Assembly: GCF_023091225.1 (NCBI RefSeq)
Contig: NZ_JAHWXM010000001.1
Span: 1,178,001-1,242,000, forward strand
Length of the DNA: 64,000 nucleotides
Direction of reading: 5' to 3'
Source: Microbacterium galbinum
GTDB lineage: Bacteria; Actinomycetota; Actinomycetes; Actinomycetales; Microbacteriaceae
Position 1 is the stretch's first letter. Each line of letters opens with the position of its first letter. The notes under the pieces were generated by a model. That model worked only from the letters and a program-made list of their open reading frames with translations, was not told the DNA's origin and searched no databases. Positions 58,331 through 64,000 of this stretch are shown here, in pieces. Made by a program: the position numbers and the translations under genes.

Positions 58331-59449
58331 TCAGTCCTCGGTCGCGGGGGCGAGTTCGAGCACGCGCGTGAGGGCATCGCGTTCGACGATGAGGGTGGGA
58401 CCTGCCGGATCGATCACGACGCCCGCCATCTCGGTGTGCCCCGCGAGCACCTTCGCGAGCTGCGCGGGCTCGAAGGGCAGCGGTCGGTCGCCGCGGCCGA
58501 GGGCGATGACCTCGAGCGGGTGCGAGAACAGCTGGAGGAAGCGCTTGCCGTCGGTCGTCTGCGCCTCGGCGATGCCCACCTGGCCGTCGGCGCCACCGTC
58601 GTTCACGGCCACCCACATGCGCGTCTCGGCGAGCGCCTCGCCCGCACGGGTCGCGGAGTCCTGCTCGCGCGGGGCCGCGACGATGGCCTTGACCGTCATC
58701 TCGGCATCGGCCTGCTCGAGCGTCTTCTGCAGCAGCTCGGTCGGGAACACCACCCGGTGCGGCGCGGAGGCGTTGTCGATGATGAGGCCCGCGAAGTCGC
58801 CGGCGACGACCTGCTGCATGACGGAGGTCGAGGGCTGCGCCACGGCCGATGTCGAGGAGGGGTCGGCTTCGAGCTTCACCGAGTCGCGCACGGCGGCGGC
58901 CGAACTGAAGGCCAGCATGAACTGGCGCTCCTCGTCGCGCACGACGGCGACGGCGAGGGGCTTGCCCTCGGCGATCTGCGCACGGGCATCGCCGTTCACG
59001 CGGATGAAGAGGTGTCCCTGCAGCGCCTGCCGCATGACGCCGAGCAGCTGCTCGTTGCTCGCGCCCTTCTCGACCTGCTTCAGGGCCTCGCGCAGCAGCA
59101 CGTTGTCCTTCATGCCGGGAACGGACTCGGTCTGCTCGGGCGGCGACGCGGCGGCGAGAGGCAGACGCGGCTCGGCGGCGGGAGCGGCGGGGGCGGCGGG
59201 GGCCGTAGGCGCGGTCTGCACGGCCGGAGCCGGCTTCGCGTCGGGGTCGGGCAGCGAGACCTCGGGACCCGCCTCCGCTCCGACGCCGCGGAAAGCCTGC
59301 ACCGAGATGCCGATTGACGGAGCGGCGGGGGCTTCCTCCGCCGCGGCGACCGGAGCCTCATCCGCCGGCGTCTCGACCGCCTCGGCGGCGTCGGGTGCGG
59401 AGGTGACGGCGTCGTCAGCGGACTTCTTGCGGCGGGAGAAGAGGGCCAT
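58331..59449 (-). CDS. SseB-family protein
   Basis: 372 residues. A basic start (ALFSRRKKSADDAV) and a ~110-residue Ala/Pro/Glu-rich linker precede two SseB N-terminal-type domains (~115-245: LREALKQVEKGASNEQLLGV and GHLFIRVNGDAR; ~245-370: LLQKTLEQADAEMTVKAIV and LFSHPLEVIALGR). SseB proteins are poorly understood in actinobacteria. ATG 59449 is seven bases from TAGGCT. Lies downstream of pcrA on the same strand, separated by a hairpin. Confidence 0.75.
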   Translation of the reverse strand: MALFSRRKKSADDAVTSAPDAAEAVETPADEAPVAAAEEAPAAPSIGISVQAFRGVGAEAGPEVSLPDPDAKPAPAVQTAPTAPAAPAAPAAEPRLPLAAASPPEQTESVPGMKDNVLLREALKQVEKGASNEQLLGVMRQALQGHLFIRVNGDARAQIAEGKPLAVAVVRDEERQFMLAFSSAAAVRDSVKLEADPSSTSAVAQPSTSVMQQVVAGDFAGLIIDNASAPHRVVFPTELLQKTLEQADAEMTVKAIVAAPREQDSATRAGEALAETRMWVAVNDGGADGQVGIAEAQTTDGKRFLQLFSHPLEVIALGRGDRPLPFEPAQLAKVLAGHTEMAGVVIDPAGPTLIVERDALTRVLELAPATED

Positions 59450-59456
59450 ATGAGCC

Positions 59457-59462
59457 AGCCTA
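59457..59462 (-). promoter_or_regulatory. -10 box of a probable leaderless promoter for the SseB-like gene
   Basis: TAGGCT on the minus strand with seven bases to the ATG at 59449. Confidence 0.45.
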
Positions 59463-59500
59463 ACCCTCCGCGGCTCCGCCCTCGGCGGCAGTGGGCCCGG

Positions 59501-59519
59501 CGGCACCGGCCCGGTGCCG
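59501..59519 (-). terminator. Hairpin just after pcrA
   Basis: CGGCACCGG and CCGGTGCCG (59501-59509, 59511-59519) form a tight stem directly after the pcrA stop codon. Confidence 0.6.
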
Positions 59520-61988
59520 TCAGATCTTCTCGATCGGTGCGACCTTGATGAGGAGCTTCTTCTGCCCGGCGGTGTCGAAGCGCACGTGCGCGATGCGCTT
59601 GGCGCCCTCACCGGTGACGGCGTCGACGCGACCTTCGCCGAAGTCGACGTGGCGGATGCGGTCCCCCGCGGTGAGTTCGAGGTCGCCGTTGTCGCGCACC
59701 TTGGCCGTGACGCGGTTCGGGAACCGGTCCATGGCGGTCGAGAGGGGCTTGAGCGAATCGCGGCCCGGCAGCGGCTTGACTCCGAAGCGATCGCCGGAGC
59801 CGGAACCCGACCCCGATCCCGATCCTCCGAATCCGCCCGCGCGGCGCGCGTTGAGGGCGCGCGACTGCATGCCCCCGCGGGAGTTGACGTCTCCCGGGGA
59901 CTGGCGCCAGTCGATCAGAGCGACCGGGATCTCCTGCAGGAAACGACTCGGCATCGCGACGGTCACCTCGCCGAACTGCGCCCTGGTCATCGCGAGCGAC
60001 AGGTGCAGGCGCTTGCGAGCACGGGTGATGCCCACGTAGAAGAGCCGACGCTCCTCCTGCGGTCCACCGGGCTCGCCGGCCGAGATGCGGTGCGGGATGA
60101 GGTCTTCCTCGACACCCGTGACGAAGACCGCGTCGTACTCGAGGCCCTTGGCGGTGTGCATCGTCATGAGAGACACGGTGCCCGACTCGTCGTCGAGGTC
60201 ATCGGCATCCGCCACGAGCGCCACATCGGTGAGGAAGTCGACGATCGTGCCCTCGGGGTTGTTGCGTGCGAAATCGCGGGCGACGGCGACGAACTCGTCG
60301 AGGTTCTCGACGCGCGCTTCGTCCTGCGGGTCGCGGCTGGCGCGCAGCGCATCGAGGTAACCGCTCTTGGCGAGCAGCAGGCTCAGGCCGTCGGCCACGG
60401 TCGTCGGAGCCGGCACCTCGCCCGTCGGCGGCAGCATGATGGCCGTCGCCTCGGTGAGCACGGCGTCGAGCTGCGCGATCGCCGCCTGGATCTTGGGGCC
60501 GAAGCCGAGCTGTGCCGGCATAGACAGGGCGTCGCGAAACGTGATCCCCTGCTCCTCGGCGAAGCGGGCGATCGCCGTCTCGGTCACATCGCCGATGCCG
60601 CGACGCGGTTTGTTGAGGATGCGGCGCACCGCCATCTCGTCGGCCGGGTTCGCGACCGCCACGAGATACGCCAGCGCGTCCTTGATCTCGGCGCGCTCGT
60701 AGAACTTGGTACCGCCCATGATCTTGTACGGCACCGCCGAACGGATGAAGATCTCCTCGAGCGCACGCGACTGGGAGTTCGTGCGGTAGAAGACCGCCAT
60801 CTCGGAGTACGGCATGCCGGCGCGGTGCAGCGCCTCGACCTCGTCGGCCACGAACTGCGCCTCGTCGTGCTGCGAGTAGCCGGTGAAGCCGATGATCTTG
60901 TCGCCCTCGCCCCGGTCGCTCCAGAGCTTCTTCTCCTTGCGGTCGAAGTTGTTGCCGATCACCGCGTTGGCCGCCGAGAGGATGTTCTGCGTCGAGCGGT
61001 AGTTCTGCTCGAGCAGCACCACGCGCGCCCCGGGGAAGTCGCGTTCGAACTCGCTGATGTTGCGGATGTCGGCACCGCGGAACGCGTAGATCGACTGGTC
61101 GGAGTCGCCGACGACGGTGAGCGAGGCTCCGGCGGTCTCGGCGTTCTTCGGCTCGGGCTCCGGCTCGAAGATCATCATGCCGTTCGAGGCATACGGGTCC
61201 GGTGCCGACGACGATGCAAGGGGCCGCGTGAGCTCGTGGATGAGCGCGTACTGCGCGTGGTTGGTGTCCTGGTACTCGTCGACGAGGATGTGCCGGAACC
61301 GACGGCGATACGTGTCGGCCACCTCGGGGAACGCGCGGAACAGATAGACCGTCTGCCCGATCAGGTCGTCGAAGTCGAAGGCGTTCGCCTTCTGCAGCTG
61401 ACGCTGGTAGTCGGCGAAGACCTCGACGAAGATCCGCTCGGCGGGGTCCGACATGTTGGCCTGCCGCGCATAGGACTCGGCATCCGACAGCTCGTTCTTG
61501 AGCTTCGAGATGCGCGACTGCACGGATGCCGGGGTCAGCCCGAAGGCGTCGGCCTCGCGCTCCTTGACCAGACGCTTGATGAGCGCGCGGGAGTCACCCG
61601 AGTCGTAGATCGTGAACGACTTGGTGAACCCGAACTGCTGCGCCTCGCGCCGCAGGATGCGCACGCATGCCGAGTGGAAGGTCGAGATCCACATGCCGCG
61701 TGCCGCATCGCCGATCAGGCCCTCGACGCGCTCGCGCATCTCGCCCGCCGCCTTGTTGGTGAAGGTGATCGCGAGGATCTGGCTCGGCCAGGCCTCGCGG
61801 CTGCGCAGCAGCGACGCGATCCGACGCGTGAGCACGCTCGTCTTGCCCGATCCGGCCCCCGCGACGATGAGCAGCGCAGGACCGCGATAGGTGACGGCTT
61901 CGAGCTGCTGCGGGTTGAGGCCGGCGAGGAGGTCGTCCTGACCCTGCGGGCCGGCGGTTCCGGGAACGATGAGAGGAGCTTCGGTCAT
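59520..61988 (-). CDS. pcrA: ATP-dependent DNA helicase, UvrD/PcrA type
   Basis: 822 residues. Superfamily-1 helicase motifs in order: Q motif LNPQQLEAV, I GAGSGKTS, Ia ITFTNKAAGEM, II VDEYQDTN, III VVGDSDQSIYAFRGA, IV EQNYRSTQNIL, V MTMHTAKGLEYDAVFV, VI ERRLFYVGITRARKRL. The C-terminus has a Gly/Ser-rich linker (GFGGSGSGSGSGSG) and a Tudor-like end (GDRIRHVDFGEGRV) that in PcrA binds RNA polymerase. Works in nucleotide-excision repair and replication restart. TAGACT lies nine bases before the ATG. Confidence 0.97.
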   Translation of the reverse strand: MTEAPLIVPGTAGPQGQDDLLAGLNPQQLEAVTYRGPALLIVAGAGSGKTSVLTRRIASLLRSREAWPSQILAITFTNKAAGEMRERVEGLIGDAARGMWISTFHSACVRILRREAQQFGFTKSFTIYDSGDSRALIKRLVKEREADAFGLTPASVQSRISKLKNELSDAESYARQANMSDPAERIFVEVFADYQRQLQKANAFDFDDLIGQTVYLFRAFPEVADTYRRRFRHILVDEYQDTNHAQYALIHELTRPLASSSAPDPYASNGMMIFEPEPEPKNAETAGASLTVVGDSDQSIYAFRGADIRNISEFERDFPGARVVLLEQNYRSTQNILSAANAVIGNNFDRKEKKLWSDRGEGDKIIGFTGYSQHDEAQFVADEVEALHRAGMPYSEMAVFYRTNSQSRALEEIFIRSAVPYKIMGGTKFYERAEIKDALAYLVAVANPADEMAVRRILNKPRRGIGDVTETAIARFAEEQGITFRDALSMPAQLGFGPKIQAAIAQLDAVLTEATAIMLPPTGEVPAPTTVADGLSLLLAKSGYLDALRASRDPQDEARVENLDEFVAVARDFARNNPEGTIVDFLTDVALVADADDLDDESGTVSLMTMHTAKGLEYDAVFVTGVEEDLIPHRISAGEPGGPQEERRLFYVGITRARKRLHLSLAMTRAQFGEVTVAMPSRFLQEIPVALIDWRQSPGDVNSRGGMQSRALNARRAGGFGGSGSGSGSGSGDRFGVKPLPGRDSLKPLSTAMDRFPNRVTAKVRDNGDLELTAGDRIRHVDFGEGRVDAVTGEGAKRIAHVRFDTAGQKKLLIKVAPIEKI

Positions 61989-62071
61989 GGCTCTACGAGT
62001 CTAGGCGGCGCCACCGACACCACCGCCGCCTGTTTCGCTCCCGCGCACGGTCCGGCATCCGCGACCGGAGC

Positions 62072-63085
62072 TCAGGCGATGCGCGTCCCCGGCGGCAGCA
62101 TCCGTGCGGGCGTGCGCGTGCGCGACCACGCCCCGGCGAACAGCGACCCGGCGATCACGACCTGCACTCCGAGCCCGACGAACCAGCTCGGAACCGTGGA
62201 GTCGATCACCTCGCGCGGAGTCGGACCGGGGCTCCCCACCGCGCAGTCGTCCCAGCGCTGTTCGAGGGGCGACAGCTGCGCGCTGCGCACCCCGTACTTG
62301 ATCTGCCCGAACAAATCGACCGGATACCCGCCGCTTCCGTACTCGGTGGGCGTGGCATCGGCCAGCACGACGAAGGGGTTCGCGGCGAGCGCCCACCACA
62401 CGAGATCGAAGCGCGGCACCTCGTAGGTGTACTCCTCCCACTGGTCGCAGATCGGGCCGTTCTCGTCGTAGGGACGGCTGTAGTTCGTCGCCTCGCCGCG
62501 GACGGCGAGCCCGCCCAGCGCGAACACGATGAGCGTGCCGATCACGAGACCGGCGACCACGAGGTACGTCGTGGCGACCGAGAACAACGGACGCGCGATC
62601 AGACCGCTCAGCCCCACCCCGATGGCCGCGACGATGACGATCTCCGCGGCCAGTACGAGGATCGAGATGAGCAGCACCAGCGGGTCCGCGCCCCCGCCGA
62701 GCAGCGAGAAGGCGAGGAAGGGCAGCGCGACGAGCAGGAATGCCCCGCCCGTCGCGATCGCGGCGACGAGTTTGCCGAGCATGATGTCGCCCGTCGAAAC
62801 CGCGGTCACCTGGATCGCGGCGAGGGTCGCCGATTCGCGATCGCCGTTGATGGCGTTGCCGCTCAGCGTGGGCGACACGAGCACGACGAGCAGGAGCACC
62901 ATGTTCACGACGATCGAGAAGATCCCCGCCCCCGGGGCGTCGCCGTAGGAGTAGACGGCAGACGACAGCGCTGTGACCCCGAGGAGCACCGCGGCGAAGA
63001 CGCCGAGCAGCACGTACCAACCGACACTGCGCAGGCGCTGGGTCAGTTCGAGACGGGCGATGGTGCCGATATGGGCGATGCTCAT
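62072..63085 (-). CDS. ABC transporter permease (ABC-2 type)
   Basis: 337 residues. A first helix (VGWYVLLGVFAAVLLGVTAL), then four to five helices up to ~210, a periplasmic-looking domain with two cysteines (ICDQWEEY and WDDCAVG) and a final helix (FVGLGVQVVIAGSLFAGAW). Resembles ABC-2 permeases of unknown substrate; the 130-residue extracellular insert before the last helix is unusual. ATG 63085 overlaps the ATPase gene stop as ATGA. Confidence 0.85.
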   Translation of the reverse strand: MSIAHIGTIARLELTQRLRSVGWYVLLGVFAAVLLGVTALSSAVYSYGDAPGAGIFSIVVNMVLLLVVLVSPTLSGNAINGDRESATLAAIQVTAVSTGDIMLGKLVAAIATGGAFLLVALPFLAFSLLGGGADPLVLLISILVLAAEIVIVAAIGVGLSGLIARPLFSVATTYLVVAGLVIGTLIVFALGGLAVRGEATNYSRPYDENGPICDQWEEYTYEVPRFDLVWWALAANPFVVLADATPTEYGSGGYPVDLFGQIKYGVRSAQLSPLEQRWDDCAVGSPGPTPREVIDSTVPSWFVGLGVQVVIAGSLFAGAWSRTRTPARMLPPGTRIA

Positions 63086-64000
63086 GCTCCGGCCTCCGTT
63101 CCGGGGTGAGCCGTGGGCGGGGGTGCGACCGTCGGATTCAGATGCAGGAACGTGTGTTCGAGCGCGCTCTGCGCCGGCGCGAACTCCGAGATCGGGAGCT
63201 GCGCGGCGACCAGCCTCTGCAGCGCGTGCGCGGCGGACTCCTCGGTCTCGAAGCCGATCAGTACGGCTCCGCGGTCGGCGCCGAGCGACTCCGGAGCCAC
63301 CCCGAGGGTCGACGCGACCTGCCAGGCGTCGGCGGCCAACCGATCGGTCGAGGCGCCGAGCAGCCGGATCCGCCAGGCTCGGACGGATGCCTGGGCCGGC
63401 GCCGCGTCGACCACTGCCCCCGCGACGAGGAAGACGGCGTCGTCGACGACCTCCTCGAGCTCCGAGAGGATGTGGCTGGAGATGAGCACGGTGCGCCCCT
63501 CGGCGGCGAGACGGCGCAGCAGCACGCGCAGCTGCACACGGGCCTCGGGATCGAGTCCCGAGGCGGGCTCGTCGAGCAGCAGCACCCGGGGGTCGTGCAC
63601 GAGCGCCCGGGCGAGCCCGAGCTTCTGCTTCTGCCCGCGGGAGAGCACCTTCGCGGGGGAATCGGCGAGCGGGGTGAGCCCGACGAGGTCGAGCAGCGCG
63701 GCGGCCCGATGCGCGGCATCCGTCGGTGCGATGTCGTACAGCCGACCCGTGGTCACGAGTGTCTCGCGCGCCGTCAGCGAGGGCCAGGCGCCGAGCGCGT
63801 CGGGCATCCACCCGAGCAGCCGGCGGGCGGCCAGCGGATCGACCATCGGGTCGACGCCGCCGATGCGGATCGTGCCGGTGTCGGGGGCGAGCAGCGAGGC
63901 CAGCATCAGGAGCAGGGTCGTCTTGCCCGCGCCGTTCGGCCCGACGAGTCCGGTCACCCGCCCCGGTTCCGCGCGCAGTGTGGCCGACCGGACGGCCTGC
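63082..64000 (-). CDS. ABC transporter ATP-binding protein, N-terminus outside window
   Basis: The frame runs from the TGA at 63082 through the window edge, so the first residues are missing. Visible: Walker A GLVGPNGAGKTT, Q-loop GWMPDALGAW, signature VLSRGQKQKL (serine-rich LSRGQ variant), Walker B VLLLDEPASGLD and H-loop VLISSHILSEL. The bases before the GTG at 63957 continue in frame with RAEPGRVTGLVG, so that GTG is not the start. Pairs with the ABC-2 permease downstream. Confidence 0.93.
   Translation of the reverse strand, partial: QAVRSATLRAEPGRVTGLVGPNGAGKTTLLLMLASLLAPDTGTIRIGGVDPMVDPLAARRLLGWMPDALGAWPSLTARETLVTTGRLYDIAPTDAAHRAAALLDLVGLTPLADSPAKVLSRGQKQKLGLARALVHDPRVLLLDEPASGLDPEARVQLRVLLRRLAAEGRTVLISSHILSELEEVVDDAVFLVAGAVVDAAPAQASVRAWRIRLLGASTDRLAADAWQVASTLGVAPESLGADRGAVLIGFETEESAAHALQRLVAAQLPISEFAPAQSALEHTFLHLNPTVAPPPTAHPGTEAGA

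Noticed and set aside
59514..62426. A 970-codon plus-strand open frame opposite pcrA
   Set aside because: Antisense shadow; pcrA has all seven helicase motifs on the minus strand.

Overview
The window is a stretch of a high-GC actinobacterial chromosome. Gene content and order point to the Microbacteriaceae, most likely Microbacterium: a PerM-like protein next to purN and purH, monomeric NADP-isocitrate dehydrogenase, sucC-sucD, an unlinked LigC ligase and LigD-type polymerase, and ABC sugar uptake genes with no dedicated ATPase. This assignment is an inference from content and style, not from a marker gene. I see no rRNA, tRNA, prophage, insertion sequence or CRISPR array. Coding density is about 95 percent, and base composition looks even throughout.

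Layout. 1-4652: the end of a GntR regulator, then an overlapping homoprotocatechuate degradation operon (hpaE, hpaD, hpaH, hpaI). 4690-5909: two small unknown genes. 5947-8096 (minus): glyA-folD behind a clear ZTP (pfl) riboswitch. 8272-10970: a GH20 hexosaminidase and nagA. 11448-13490: an ECF sigma factor fused to an anti-sigma-like zinc motif, membrane segments and a long low-complexity tail. 13500-15629: YrdB, an FAD-linked oxidase and a Nudix protein. 15698-22071 (minus): a four-gene amino-sugar operon that begins with a striking 1112-residue D-aminoacylase/GH20 fusion and continues with a ROK repressor, a ROK kinase and nagB; ridA diverges from it. 22601-24058: an L,D-transpeptidase. 24158-26377: icd. 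27155-35187: a LacI regulator and an ABC/alpha-xylosidase/beta-glucosidase operon that looks built for xyloglucan oligosaccharides. 36261-37097: an alpha/beta hydrolase. 37184-41117 (minus): a heterodimeric ABC exporter preceded by a 21-codon leader ORF. 41246-43275 (minus): alkA-ogt DNA alkylation repair. 43482-47132 (minus): perM-purN-purH. 47227-48648: an NCS2 purine permease. 48748-49662: a homocysteine methyltransferase. 49730-51817 (minus): sucCD. 51990-56045: a TetR regulator, an acyl-CoA dehydrogenase, an unknown protein and a CrtI-like oxidoreductase. 56159-58259: convergent ligase and polymerase genes. 58331-61988 (minus): SseB-like protein and PcrA. 62072-64000 (minus): an ABC permease and a partial ATPase.

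How genes work together. GlcNAc salvage is split between two operons: GH20 plus NagA, and fusion hydrolase plus kinase plus NagB. One-carbon genes (glyA, folD, under ZTP control), purN/purH and the purine permease all bear on purine supply. icd and sucC carry a similar near-palindrome in their leaders.

Regulatory reading. At least a dozen genes start exactly 6-7 bases after a TAGNCT-like -10 box and lack a usable Shine-Dalgarno site, so leaderless transcription seems common. Many convergent gene ends share perfect hairpins, several with GGATGC/GCATCC cores.
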